DNA of 64,000 nt from Tanypteryx hageni (GCA_028673005.1 CM054115.1:191898370-191962369); one strand, 5' to 3'. Shown: positions 10,594 through 22,079, counted from the first letter of the stretch. A program made the numbers and translations. The notes: generated by a model not told the origin, from the sequence alone.

Positions 10594-11165
10594 TATTAAA
10601 TGTAGCCTTGTAGCGATGACTTATACCGTCTGTAATTTTGTCTAGAACCTTGCAAAATACTTCTTCCCTAAAAATCTTTCCAGTTATAGCATCCTCACCT
10701 TCTTCTTCAATGTCGGCCTTACTCTCATTAACAATTACTTCTCTTTTACTATAAGGATCTTCTGGAAGAAGAGGATCAATGCCCATGTTAGTTGCGACCA
10801 TTTTTGCTTCCTTATAAATTAAAGACCACTTACTTCCCAGTGTAATTAAATCAGTCTTTAAGTCCTCTAAATTTCTAACCTCTAAGTCTATTGTACAATT
10901 CCGAGCTTGTATCACTTGATTCCTTTGATCTATTAAATTTAAAACTTTAATCCAAAAGGCAGCCATCAGAACACATTCAAAAGATGATACATAATCTAGG
11001 GCACCAGTCACCTCCATTTTGGCCTTGGATGTCAAATTGCTTAGCTTCGAGATTTCCTTTAGGGTGTCGCAAATTCCTGGTAATTTACGCGCAAATGGCC
11101 TGACATTGGAAACTCTGTCAGTCCACCGTGTTCCTGATATACCATGGAGAGACTCACCAATATGT
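10594..11165 (-). pseudogene. hAT transposase (ZMYM1-like), central part
   Basis: Minus-strand reading gives IGESLHGISGTRWTDRVS, then VRPFARKLPG, then a long helical region, and finally IFREEVFCKVLDKITDGI before KATFN, where homology stops at the LINE tail. GTRWTDR and the following residues match the central segment of ZMYM1-like hAT transposases, and the order is right for joining to KFGFLW in the part at 7234-7708. Homology begins abruptly at about 11165 after an in-frame stop, so the N-terminal half is missing. Confidence 0.8.
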
Positions 11166-11439
11166 CATCATTATTAACATATAGGAGAATGATAATGTTT
11201 AAGCACTTCTATATGAGCTACAGACTTGAAATTCGGTACATATATAGATTTTTAGCCACAATCATGCAGAAAAACCGAAAATTTTAACAAATTTAATATA
11301 TAAGAGTTTTTTTACTCCAATGTTTCATTTCAATACCCGATAAAAATAGCATGAGATTCAGTGCATGGCATTCTAAAAATGCATTTTTAAATTACTTTAA
11401 ATTCAAATATGACCTGGAAAAAAGAGGAGTTGTCTAGCT
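11166..11439. other. No gene recognised
   Basis: AT-rich spacer between the hAT relic and the next hAT-like element. Nothing recognisable. Confidence 0.4.
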
Positions 11440-12685
11440 CAGCGGTTCTCAAACTTTTTCGGTAACGTACTCCTTGTTAATTTTCAACAACAACAACACC
11501 CCCTTTTCCTACTTGCAATTTATGACCAAGGTTTTCTTATATAACAAAATAACTATTATGACATTTAATGAAATATTTTATTTTAATCGCCTTTCCAAAA
11601 ATCACTCTTCGAATTTATAAAGACGATTTATTTATTTACTTACAATATCTATCAGACTATAAGACACTTCGTACTATAAGAGGCACCTAGGCTATGAATT
11701 TAAAAATTTAGTAAAGAGAATATCTTTGTTTTTTTACGTTTACTTATATATAAAAGCAAAAATGAAGTGCTACAGAACAGCAATGCAGCACAAAATTTCA
11801 AGTGTTCTTACTCACCAAAGAAAAAACCCAAAAAGTCACATTACTGCTGTAACAATTTACTGTTGAAATTGTCACTTTGTAGAATTACAATGTTGAAGAA
11901 GGAACACTAATACCTGGTTCAATTCTTGCACGGGTGGTTTCAAAGTGATTAGCATCGTCATCTGAAGATAATGTAATGTACGCCGAGGCTGGTCATGCAA
12001 TTATTCAGTCTGATGGGGTAGATTTATCGGGGTTTTGGTGTTATTTCCTAAGCACTGGTATTATGATCTAACTTTCACAATCTTCTCATTCACTGCCTTC
12101 AATTGCCTTGCTAATACTACGTTTCCTAAAAAACTAACAAAACAAGGGGAATAACAATAATATCTACAATTCTTAAACAATCAACGCGCATTCATACATT
12201 AGACGTAAATGTTACTTGCATTATAGTCAACTGCCTCGACCGTTACTTCAAGCTCTTAATTTTCTGCGAGAATTCAAATGAGTCAGGATTTATTAATTAA
12301 TCAAACAATTTTATAATATATGTATATAAGTTTGTGCACACACACCTCAGAAGTTATATTTTAATCACACTACAGAGTCCCGTCGATGTTCAACGGGTAA
12401 TACCGCTAGCAATAGTTTATTACTTCAGGCCCGTGGTGCAAAACCTAGAGCCCGAGAATATATGATGAAAAGGCAATCCGAAATAATAAACACAGAAATT
12501 CATAAATATTTATGAAAAGGTTAACCATATAAACTATTTAAAAGTTATTTTGACTTATATGGCACCTCGGATTTAAATAAAATACATGTAAAACTTTAAT
12601 CCGGTCAGACAACTTCCAATGCGGCCCGCTGAAGGATTTGCAGCCACAGATGAGGCCAGCCATGCAAAAAAGTTTGGCATCACTG
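11440..12685. mobile_element. Non-autonomous hAT-type element (candidate)
   Basis: Left end CAGCGGTTCTCAAACTTTTT at 11440. Right end, read on the minus strand, CAGTGATGCCAAACTTTTTT finishing at 12685. Both fit the CAGNGGTTCTCAAAC-type termini of hAT elements. Flanking 8-mers are GTCTAGCT (11432-11439) and CTCTAGAC (12686-12693), which agree at only 5 of 8 places around the TCTAG core, so the pairing is provisional. The subterminal right end contains AATGCGGCCCGCTGAAGGAT, also found in the element at 20417-20790. No transposase remains inside. Confidence 0.5.
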
Positions 12686-12835
12686 CTCTAGACTGAAGCA
12701 GCGAAAATTAAAATAGACTGATGGAAAAGGTAAGAAAAGTTCCTTTATATTTGATGTAATCCTGGTCTATACTACTTTGGCGATCGTATATTTTATCGTT
12801 TGCGCTGATAATTTAACGCTGAATTATCTTTGTAG

Positions 12836-12957
12836 ATATAAAGAGACTTATTTTGGAATTCCACATTAACTTTTTTATAATGTTGTTGCATTGCAACGAA
12901 ACCTAGGTCGTCTATAATTTAGTTTATGTGGATTTATCAAATAAGTCTCTTTATTAC
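12836..12957. repeat. Small foldback (MITE-like) element
   Basis: The left arm beginning ATAAAGAGACTTATTT at about 12838 is the reverse complement, with a few mismatches, of the right arm ending AAATAAGTCTCTTTAT at about 12953. Arms are about 32 bp. The centre has a second small palindrome, GTTGCATTGCAAC. TA steps lie at both edges, which would suit a TA-targeting element, but the target site is not proven. Confidence 0.6.
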
Positions 12958-14264
12958 TACAATATGAAGAAATTCCACCAAGTTACGCCTGAAACCATTA
13001 GCTGTATATGATCTTCTCAAGAAAATGAATGAAAGAAAATTCGAGTTTCATACCGCTTTGAACAAATCGACGAAATATTAAACAAAGAATAAAAATAGTA
13101 AATTTCCATAAAACCTCAGACGGTAAAACTCCATGGGTATATTATTTGCCATGACATATATTTGTGTATTATTCCCATGGAATTATGTACTCCTGTACTT
13201 GAAATTAATAATTGAATCATCAATTATCAATGACTTTCATGTTAATTTGTTTACGCATGCGTGTGCAAACTTTAGGAAAAGGAAAGAAAGATAAAAAGGT
13301 AAAACGCGATAATGGTATCAACAACGTGTTGCAGATGACCCAGTGGACACCTCTCCGCGATTGAAGAGTCGCACCCTCTAAATGTCTCCCCATCTCTCTT
13401 TCTCATCATTCACCTCTGCTACTCTCACTCCACTCCACTATTCTTCTTTTCCCGCCTTTTTCCTCCAGTCTTTATCTCTCTCCTCCCTACTTCACCCCTC
13501 CAACCAGTTTCCTTCGGCCTCCCTCCAAATCCCCACTATTCGAGGGATGAAAAGATATGGTTACGCTGCCGTTAGTTTCTTTCGAATTAAATATTAGCTC
13601 TTTTTGTTGCAATTCGAATTCGCATCTTTGGCTGAACGTGCTTAACATTGCTTGAAATATTTCTCTTGATTTTCGTACATTATGGAGTTTGCTTACATTC
13701 TTAAAATTACTCTGACAAAGGAATTATTTTAAATTTACAAAAAACTAATTCTGAACATGCACTTCTATACGAACAGGGAGATATCAAAGTTAAATTTTAG
13801 GAATTACTAGATAAATAGTATATCGTAAGAGATATATTATTGAAGTTCAGAGATACCATCTTAAATTCTAGCAAATTTTGCTCTAATAATTCCGCCAGCC
13901 ATAAAAAGCTTACATGAAGCATACAGGATTACGGATTTTTAAAAGCATCGATCAATGAATAATCGCCGATGACGGATAATTTGTAGCTAAAATGTGCCCA
14001 TTGTTTACTCGATAACTTTATGAATATATGAGATACCTATTATATTGAGGTTACAAATTAATCTCTCTAATCAACATTCGAATTAACTTCACTACATTAT
14101 AAAATGCAATATCAGCCGTTCATAAAATTGAAAATCTAAGGAGTCTGTAGGATGAAAAATGGAGATCCAAATATTATTACTTCTCCATCCCGAGTTCTAT
14201 ATTCTGTCAACTAATTTAAATAACTCGATGATCAAAACGTTATATAATCCTTATTATATGACTC
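12958..14264. other. No gene recognised; contains a CT tract
   Basis: AT-rich sequence without recognisable coding homology. A pyrimidine-rich stretch lies at 13382-13530; the open frame over it is Ser/Leu/Pro-rich only because of composition. The rest holds nothing I can support. Confidence 0.5.
13382..13530. repeat. Pyrimidine-rich tract
   Basis: About 150 bases rich in CTC and TCC on the plus strand, not a regular repeat. Confidence 0.7.
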
Positions 14265-15542
14265 ACAGAACTAAAGAATTACAGAACAATTAGTTTAATT
14301 TCTCATACAGCTAAGGTTCTAACCAGAATAATAACTAAAGGAATTGAAGTTAAAATAGAAAAGGAGCTGCAAGATAATCAGTTTGGTTTCAGAAGAGGAA
14401 GAGGGATTAGAGATGCTATAAATTGTATGAGGATGATGATAGAAAGAACGCTAGAAGTCAATAAGGTTATGTTTTATTGTTTTAGAGATTGGGAGAAAGC
14501 CTTTGACCGAGGGAAATGGGATAATATATTGGGTATTTTAAATTAAATAGGAATAGATTGGAAAGAAAAAAGATTGCTTAAAAACCTTTATTTTGATAAA
14601 AAGATTAGAGTCAGGATTGAAGGAGAAAAACAGAAAATACTTCAACAATGAGGGGAGTGAGGCAGGGATGTCCTATTTCACCAGAGATATTTAATATTTA
14701 TGTATAAACAATAACAGAAGAAGCGTTGATGGAAGAGAAAGGATTTGAGATAGGAGGTGAAAGTATTACCACTATTAAATACGCAGATGATCAGGGATTA
14801 ATAGCAGAAGACGAGAAAGAACTTCAGTGGATGACAGACAGACTAGTGGAGGTTGGCCAACGATATGGAATGAATGGCGAAGGTCATGGTGGTTTCGAGG
14901 GAACATAAAGAATTAAATATAATGGTAAATGGCCAAAAATTGGAACATGTAAGTAGTTTCAATTATCTTGGCAGTATTTTAGCGCAGGATGGAAGTAGTA
15001 CACAGGACATCAGAAGTAGGTTTGCAATGGCAAAAGCAGCATTTAATGAGATGAGGGAGCTTCTCACAAGCAAGAAAATAAATTTAGAATCAAGGAAGAA
15101 ATTAGCCAAATGCTACATATGGAGCATAGCTCTTTATGGTACAGAAACGTGGACGGTAAGGAGAAAGGAGGAAAAATATTTAGAAAGTTTAAAGTTGTGA
15201 GTATGGAGGAGGATGATGAAAGTGAAATTGACAGAGAGAAGGAGAAAAGAAGAAGTATTAGAAATGGTGGGAGAAGAAAGGACGCCAATAAAATCAATCA
15301 GGAAAAGAAAAGCAAATTGAATAGAGCACATATTGAGAAGACAGTATTTACAAAGGACGATCTTAGAGGGCAAAATTAGCGAAAGAAGATGAAGAGGGAG
15401 AAAAATAATAGGAATATTAGAGAATATAAATCAGGAATATAGTACTTATAGATACATAAAAGAGGCTTCTAGGGTGTGTGTGAGAGAGAGAGAGATAGTT
15501 ATTCAGCTGAAACCTGTCTTCGGACAGCAGCAAGATGATGAT
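14265..15542 (+). mobile_element. RTE-like LINE, 3' half (copy 1)
   Basis: Plus-strand reading in shifting frames gives NYRTISLISHTAKVLTRII, QFGFRRGRG, a decayed RDWEKAFDR palm motif, VRQGCPISPEIFNIY, and YADD at 14780-14791. Then follow FNYLGSILAQDG near 14957 and CYIWSIALYGTETWTVRRK near 15115. This pattern is typical of the arthropod RT proteins often labelled craniofacial development protein 2-like or endonuclease-reverse transcriptase, which I place in or near RTE. Stops and frameshifts (around 14545, 14650 and 14870) kill it. The endonuclease is absent (5' truncation). The 3' end has a short GA run and the tail GCAGCAAGATGATGAT, also seen in the copy at 44.2-44.9 kb; ATG-rich tails are usual for RTE. 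Confidence 0.85.
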
Positions 15543-15594
15543 ATGACTTAAAGTTATATTGAACCCCGACCTTCGTGAAATATTCATCACTTCT

Positions 15595-15775
15595 AAAGTG
15601 CCCGCCTGCACCCCTCCCTCTCACATTTTTCCATGACAATCCATTCTCCCTCTTTTTCCCTTTTCTTCAAGCTTCCTCCCTCTCCCTACCTCTCCCTTCT
15701 TCTCTCTCCCTCTCTTCCTTCGCCTCACACCTTCTTCCCCATCTCCCTCCCACTTATCCTCCTCTTCCATTTAGC
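15595..15775. repeat. Pyrimidine-rich tract
   Basis: Rich in CTCCC and TTCC on the plus strand. It is followed about 100 bases later by a purine tract, so the pair could fold back imperfectly. Long open frames across it are compositional. Confidence 0.8.
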
Positions 15776-15879
15776 TCCGTGAGATTCCGAGGACCCCCGA
15801 CAGAGTGCTGAAAGGGACTAAAGGGTATTTTCGAATAGATTCAGAGACATTTGAGAAAGGAGTAGCATTATTACAGGAG

Positions 15880-16140
15880 TGAGAAGGGGTGAGCGAAGTA
15901 GAAGAGGATGGGCCAAGGAGGGAGCGAGATAAGCAGAGAGAGATAGGTAAGGAGTGGGAGAGAGTGGTTTAGAGAGGGAGAGAGGTAGAGAGAGAGAGGT
16001 AGAGAGAGAGAGAGGTAGAGAGAGAGAGGTAGAGAGAGAGAGAGAGAGAGGTAGAGAGAGAGGGAGAAAGAGGGAGAGAGATAGGAAAAAGAGAGGGGGG
16101 TGAGGGAGAGAGAGGAGGTGAGAGAGAGGGTGAGAGCTGT
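15880..16140. repeat. Purine-rich (GAGAG) tract
   Basis: Dense GAGAG with recurring GGTAGAGAGAGA units at about 15985-16060, which form short irregular tandem repeats. The 195-residue open frame on the minus strand over this region is an SLSLSL-type artefact of the repeat. Confidence 0.85.
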
Positions 16141-16189
16141 AAGAGAAAGTGTAAAAGTGGGAAAGTGTCGGTATGGTGGAAATGGGTTT

Positions 16190-16440
16190 CTGCCCTCCGA
16201 CATTCTCGCCAATCCGAAATCCTTCAACAGACCGTGTCGCACGGTTTACAATAATGTTTTTCCTTCGAAACGCACGACTTCGCTCGTAATCCATTCCGCG
16301 CTGACTCCTAGGAATCGTCGGCCTCGGAGCGCACGAGCTGCTTGGAGATAGAAAGCGCCCGCTGATTGGAGACGATGTACGAATATAAACGACCCTCGGA
16401 CGCAATCGGCCACGCCCTAGCCTCTTTTAGGATTTACACT
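16190..16440. other. CpG-rich patch
   Basis: Many CG dinucleotides, higher GC than the flanks, directly next to the GA tract. No protein homology or RNA fold recognised. It could be regulatory or 5' non-coding sequence of a gene outside the window. Confidence 0.4.
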
Positions 16441-16444
16441 TGAG

Positions 16445-17420
16445 CGCCTTTACCTTTGAAGGCAAATTGGCAAACAATACGACAGTCAGATCTTCTGAAA
16501 TAGTCACTGTCTTAAATTTGAAACGGGCAAACGGGGTCATATTTGCCCCTACTCAGTTGATCTGCTTATTATTGTGAAAAGTTTTACTTTATGCAACTTC
16601 TCGATTCTTGTATGTATTTACTTACTAGTAAGTTCCTCTATGTGAATGAAAATTATTATAATTTGTTTCATATAACAAGATAAATAATAAAAGTAGGATT
16701 GGAGTCATTATTAACCCCACTTGCCCGGTAATGTTACCAAAATCCCACATGAGTTCTTTGTAATTTATTATGTATTTTTCATGCAAGAGCATGTAAATAA
16801 TACTAATATTCATAGGATAAATAATAATATTGAGATATTTTATTTTTTTAGCGATTCCGTGAATGAAATTGTGTATTCGAAATTTTATCTGTGGAAGCCT
16901 CTTGTCATTTTTTTGGTATTTTTGAAATTGATGATAGACTTTGTTAATCTTTGATTTTCTATTGTCAGAAATAAATATAAATAATAATTATTGTCTCTAT
17001 AGAAAGAAGAAATTTATTATTACTTGCAATGAATTGCTACTTTTTATAAATGAAATACTTTGTAATTTACTTTCTTTATGTTGTTGTCTCTTTTCTTGTT
17101 CTTATTTTACCTGAACAATGTCTTCAAATATCATGCACAAAAAAGATAAATTGCATATCAAGCACCTCAGAAATTTTTTTAGTAGCCACTACAATTTCAG
17201 AAGGGCAGAAATGGACTTCACTTATTGGCGTGACAATGTGAGTGCAGATACGGTATGATAAAATATATGATTGAAAATTTGCACCTAATGTCTTTATTAC
17301 CAAAGTTTCATACGAATTCTTATCGTTTTTTTGAGCGTTTCATTAAAATTCACAAATACGAACAAGTTGAGACGCTAAGATATTTCTTGAAAAATGTCAA
17401 ATTTCATTAAAATGCTCTAA
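16445..17420. other. No gene recognised
   Basis: AT-rich. The frames at 16721-16954 and 17050-17241 start with hydrophobic residues but match no family I know and sit in low-GC DNA where such frames arise by chance. Confidence 0.5.
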
Positions 17421-17422
17421 AT

Positions 17423-17500
17423 CAGGGGTCTCCAACCTGCATTTCAAGAGCCACATGCGGCCCCAGGGTGAATGTATGCGGCCTTTATCCGTTCAGGCAA
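17423..17500 (+). mobile_element. hAT left terminus, partner not found
   Basis: CAGGGGTCTCCAACCTGC at 17423, followed by a subterminal GAGCCACATGCGGCC, is the classic left end of hAT elements of the Charlie/Buster kind. The preceding 8-mer is CTCTAAAT. No matching right end with the same 8-mer was found downstream. The piggyBac relic at 17.8-18.8 kb would lie inside or beyond it. Confidence 0.5.
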
Positions 17501-17754
17501 AATTAGGTCTGAATTTTTATTTTTAACCATGTACGGTCACCATTATTTTTGATTAACACAAAAGTTACACTGGGGTCTTTCTTTTAACTCACTTTAAGCA
17601 AGATCCAGATTCAAGAAATGTGAAATCTGACTACTGCATCTCATTCTACATCTAATTTTAGGTAAAAATTGAAGAAACAAAAAAAATTTCTGGTAGATAG
17701 TTAGTTAGTTTGTAATTAGTAAGTATTTTGATGAATTTTATTGGCACCAGTCAA

Positions 17755-18780
17755 CACACATGAGGTTATGATGTCATTCACAAATTGGCTTGCGACGAGA
17801 CAAATACAAGATTTTTGTTTTACGGTCTACTGATCTAGGGCAAAATTCTCATTTCCTTTTGCTTTTAAGAGATTCTAGTCGTGCTTCGGGGCCGTCAACT
17901 ACAATATTCAGGATATCCAAGACCATTGTGCGTAGATTTTTGCGAAGAGTATTTAGGAGCAACTATTGCACAGAAATGGCTAAGTGAGTACGAGAGAGAA
18001 GTCTTTCACAAAATCACGACGACTTAGCCATTTATTATCATGATTCAAGGAATATAACACAATCGCATTTATTCCGCATTTGTCTAGCATTCCAAACCAG
18101 AATCGCAATGGCCAACGATTAGTTTTTCTTGCTGTCGAATAGATATGATATAACTGGTTGAAAATGACGGTTCTTCCTTTTGTTGAATTGCATGCCAGAA
18201 TGATTTCTGCTTTACCGGTCTCTTCGTGAATTTCTGCATTCCTGTGAATAGCTCAATAAAAAGTGCAACCTTTTTTGGTTTTGGGGTGTAAGAAACAAGA
18301 GTCTCATTATTATCAAAGGTGAACAAGGAGGTTCCAACATGTTTATTCATAAGAGAAGAAGTTGGAATATCTCGTTCCTTTTTTTTGTTCTAATCACCGT
18401 AAGTTTATGATCAAGAACTTTTTTTGGTAAAGATCCAATAATGAAAACCAATTGTCCACAGTCACGTTCCGAATGGTTCCATGAATTGGTTCAGTAAAGC
18501 ATCGAACATAGAATGAAGTCACTGGTTCGTTTTTCTCAACGTTTACTCTATCCACATACGGGTTTGCGTGGATCATGTGCGTCATTCCACATGACAATTT
18601 CAAAATCATATTTGTCAAGATTTGATGCCCATCCCGAAGCTACACCTGCAAGTAAAACCTAATAATTGCTCGTATACAGGGAAGTTTTCATAAGGCGTGC
18701 AGTATTTCGAACAATTCGAGATGAAGGTAGTCCAGATGTCTCTGATATGGGCCAATTTATCGACCTCGCGGCGTTAATTT
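17755..18780 (-). pseudogene. piggyBac transposase relic (second copy)
   Basis: Read on the minus strand in shifting frames: DKLAHIRDIW near 18745, TPYENFPVYEQLLGFTCRC near 18690, NVTVDNWFSLLDLYQ near 18455, and KKRNEIPTS near 18370. Then HVGTSLFTFDNNETLVSY near 18320, STKGRTVIFNQLYHIYS near 18160, TNRWPLRFWFGMLDKCGIN near 18110, and a Cys/His C-terminal remnant near 17760-17800. This is the piggyBac order. Of the catalytic aspartates, the DEQ-type Asp is now Tyr, the DN Asp is kept, and both of the GVDxxD pair are lost. Several frameshifts and stops are present. It is a different subfamily from the copy at 2.5-4.2 kb, judging by DNWF versus DNIF. The N-terminus is missing. Confidence 0.85.
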
Positions 18781-19007
18781 TGAGTTGCTTTATCATGTAT
18801 CATATAATTTAGGTATTATGCATTGAGTTGTGATGGGGACCCGCTGCTACCGGGAACTGCTCCTAATTGTAGCGTTTATGTGAATAATAATAATAATAAT
18901 AAAAGCGAATGCAAGCTGCGATAAATTTTAATCGGTGTAAAGACATTGTAGTTCTAATAAAGCATTTCAAAATTTCAAAGACCTCTTACCTCAGTACAAA
19001 TCTATAC
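18781..19007. other. Spacer with short TAA run
   Basis: AT-rich spacer. A small (AAT)n run lies near 18885-18901. Nothing else recognised. Confidence 0.5.
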
Positions 19008-19225
19008 TTAAAGGTCACACTGGGGAACCGCAGGGCCAAACGAAATTTTGACTTCTTACTTATCGAGCACTAGCGCATCGTGAAAACCAAATGTAATGCT
19101 CTCTAGATGCGAGATGTTACTTTACATAGATCCGTAGCCGCCATTTTTTTTAAAACTAGCAAATCGGTAATGGATTTTTAAGTTTTTGCTCCGTCACAGG
19201 CCCCAATGTGACCGTGCAGGGTTAA
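19008..19225. mobile_element. piggyBac-type MITE (candidate)
   Basis: Bounded by TTAA at 19008-19011 and 19222-19225. The right end read inwards on the minus strand is CCCTGCACGGTCACATTGGG. The left end after TTAA is AGGTCACACTGGGG, so the same inverted repeat lacks its first bases on the left. TTAA duplication with CCC termini is the piggyBac signature. The 210-bp inside has no coding capacity. Confidence 0.5.
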
Positions 19226-20280
19226 CCAAAATATAAAATATGGAATCTTACATGCAACATTTTATTTATAAATTAATCATTTTGTCGCGTGCGTGACATC
19301 CGGACTGGCAAAGGAAAACACTTCGTACATTATTTTTTTAAATGATTTTTTTCCTTCTCTGTAGGTTGCTTTCCTTGTTGGCTTTCCCCTCTTCCGAGCG
19401 TTTCTTTTCGACAGTACCTCCTCTTCGCATGTGTCCTCCAAGCTGCTCTCCGACGAATCTCCCCCCTGGTGTTGCAGTCATTTTGTGGGCCGTCCTATGA
19501 CGGTCAGATGTTATATCAGGCTTCCAGGTTGCCTACAAGCCTGTCATTTGGTTTGTTAAGCCAAATGTTTACCCATTGGCATTGAAGCTGATGTAGGTTA
19601 TTGACCTTCCTAAGGTTGGTTTCTTGGCGGCGGCAAACAATCTGCCCCCATAGTTCCCTCGGTCGTGCCTCCAAGTATTTATATACGCTGAACCCAATCT
19701 AGAGCTTCCGGTGAGTATCTATATACCACCTTTTCATCAAATGCGGTCTCCTACCTCTCACCAGCCCACACACACACTCTCGTCGCCATTATACTGGCCG
19801 ATCCCCTTCTAGAGCCTAGCGTCATATGCGATCGCACGTAAGCTTTCTGACGGGTCACCACACTCTCGTCAACACAATATCTTCACTTAGAACAAGGAAT
19901 ATGAATTTATCAATCTTCTGTATAAATTCCAGTTACTCAACAGCGGACGGGCTATATACCGCCTTCGTAGACGTGACTCATATTTACTAGTTACACAATT
20001 TGCACACTTTTTAATTTTGATTCTACACCTTAACAATTATAAGGACTAAACTCATTCGGTAATGACTTTTTAGCAGGATTCTGTAGTAAAGTTTGATTCA
20101 CTCTTCAACTATTTTAAGGAATTTTAGATTATTATTCATGAAATTTACCCTCGTATCTCTTTTAATGGTGATTATTTTTATTTTTCTCATTAATTTGATG
20201 TTTCCAATTTCATCGATATTTCATTTTAGTATATCGAACCTCATTTTACTCATCTTATTATACTAAACTGACGAAAGAGT
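19226..20280. other. No gene recognised
   Basis: Mixed composition. A stretch at about 19300-19480 is open in two minus-strand frames with charged residues but matches nothing I recognise. The rest is AT-rich and blank to me. Confidence 0.45.
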
Positions 20281-20299
20281 TGTAATAATATTTTTCTCG

Positions 20300-20408
20300 T
20301 TTTAAATGTGCGGCCCTGCTCGCACATTGTGTCATTATGTGTGCGACCCTCGCCGCACACTTAAAGGGTTTGTGTGGCGCACTTACTCGTAAAGTTTGGG
20401 AACCATTG
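20300..20408 (-). mobile_element. hAT right terminus, partner not found
   Basis: Read on the minus strand, CAATGGTTCCCAAACTTTAC starts at 20408 and is followed by subterminal GCGCCACACAAACCC and GTGCGGC-type motifs, a typical hAT end. It is followed at once by CTCTACGG (20409-20416), which also flanks the next hAT element, so the two share or abut a target duplication. The left end of this element was not found. Confidence 0.55.
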
Positions 20409-20416
20409 CTCTACGG

Positions 20417-20790
20417 CAGGTGTGCCCAAACTACGGCTCTCGGGCCGAATGCGGCTCGCGAAGGGTTTTTGTGCGGCAGGAAAAGCTATGGCGAAAAAGC
20501 AATTTGAAAATTTTCATTGCATTTTTCTGGCAAAATATGCGTTTTGGAAAATTTTATCCAAGAGCATTTTCGTCTCAATTTTTACCTAAGAATCGCTTGG
20601 TGGAGCTATTAGGCGATAATTTCTGAGCACCCTGTATAGAAAACTTCCGATTTAAAGTCTAATCCGGCCCGCTGAAGAATTGGCAACTTCCAATACGGTC
20701 CGCCGAAGAATTGGCAATTTCCAATGCGGCCCGCCGAGGGATTCGCAACCACCGATGCGGCCCGACATTTGAAAAGTTGGGCCAGCATTG
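20417..20790. mobile_element. hAT-type MITE, 374 bp
   Basis: Left end CAGGTGTGCCCAAACTACGG at 20417. The right end read on the minus strand is CAATGCTGGCCCAACTTTTC, finishing at 20790. Flanks are CTCTACGG (20409-20416) and GTCTACGC (20791-20798), 6 of 8 identical. Inside the right half are three copies of a roughly 32-bp unit around GCGGCCCGCCGAAGAATTGG (about 20660-20760), a subterminal repeat also present once in the element ending at 12685. No transposase. Confidence 0.7.
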
Positions 20791-20798
20791 GTCTACGC

Positions 20799-22079
20799 CA
20801 TTTTCTGTCGCTTAGGTTACAAATTTTGGCGGAAATATTTTTCGTCAGCGCGTACAATTAATGAATTACCCTCTAAAGTTTATTTTAGAGCATTATTTAA
20901 AGGAGATGCTCTAATTGGTCAACATGGACCAAAATGAATTTTTCTTGACGCATTAAAGTGAAAAATCTCATAAAAATCAGTCAAGAGGTTTTTAAGATTA
21001 AAGACACAATCCCTATTAAGAATCCAATTCGAGCAGAGAATGCATGAATTCTTTTTAAGTATGATTTACAACTATAGTAGATATAAACATTTCACATCGA
21101 ATTAAATGAAAACTCGAACAAAACTACCTAACATTTGACATGAAGAACACGCGAAAAAATTTAAGCAATTTTTTTCACCGAACAAACATATCTAACTATT
21201 GATTCTGTCATCTCACTTAAAACCTTCGATGCTTTCGCCAAAAAGAAATATAGGTGAGCATCTTGGATTATGTCAGAGAGAATGATAATGCCTCGTTATC
21301 GAAAAAAATAGTAGCAATGTAATTAAGTACTGTGTAACCTCGATAAAACGAGTACATTGTATAAAGAGAACTTAATTACAGCGAACAAAAACACTATCAT
21401 CTACAATTTCTTAAAGATACATATATGGAAAAATAGCGAATAAAACGAGAGCTGTTTTTGCGGAAACTTCACCATTATGTGCGTATCCTAACTTGCTTTG
21501 ACTTTTATTCTTAACCTTTTATGAAGAATTGCAGTGTTTTATTTTACATATATAGGATGATAGTTATTAATGTTATTATAGTGCAGTACTCATTGTTTAT
21601 TAGTAATAATGTAAATTGCAGAGCATTATCTGCCGAAAAATATTCTAAAGCAAGCGAGCTTTTGTATATTTGTGGAAAAAGTACTGAAGCTCCTTTTGCA
21701 ATTCTTACATTTAATACCAAATGAGGACTGCGAAAGCAGATGAATGGGTATAATGTTGTATGCGCGAGAAATCTATATATAGATCTAGGTATATTATGAT
21801 GATGCTCAGCCTTATTACGAGAGGGATAACACGAATACAAAACATTTGCATGTTTTACAGACTTTGTGCCTACCTTGATAGTAATATCTCTTTAAACATA
21901 TATCAACGTAGTATTCGACGCTGAACCTATTTCTTTCCTCCACATCAAAGTACTATCTTCGTCTCAGTCTTCTCTCTTGTTTGGTATATATTAAAGTTCC
22001 TTTGAATCAATCCGACACGATTTCCTCTTTCTCAAATTTGCTCCTACCTCTCCGTTGTCTTGCACATCAACCTAACCTA
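20799..22079. other. No gene recognised; possible pogo/Tigger end
   Basis: At about 21332, GTGTAACCTCGATAAAACGA resembles Tigger/pogo termini, with a second AATAAAACGAG near 21440, but no opposite end was paired. Overlapping AT-rich frames at 21521-21840 have no recognisable product. Confidence 0.35.

Noticed and set aside
15818..16405. 195-residue open frame on the minus strand, rich in Ser-Leu-Pro
   Set aside because: It lies over the GAGAG tract and is produced by the repeat (SLSLSL pattern); the non-repeat part matches nothing recognisable.
17050..17241. Small open frame starting with a hydrophobic segment and containing several Cys
   Set aside because: It could look like a short secreted peptide, but it lies in AT-rich DNA, has no recognised family and no visible gene context.
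19290..19480. Minus-strand frame with acidic then basic residues (SSESSLEDTCEEE)
   Set aside because: It could be an N-terminal part of the nearby piggyBac relic, but a MITE and unrelated sequence lie between and there is no motif to confirm it.
17423..20408. One long hAT element from the left end at 17423 to the right end at 20408
   Set aside because: The flanking 8-mers CTCTAAAT and CTCTACGG share only CTCTA, the ends belong to different subfamilies, and the content between is piggyBac.
20620..20640. GAGCACCCTGTATA resembling the right end of the IS630-type element
   Set aside because: No opposite CAGGGTG end nearby and only about 11 bases of similarity.
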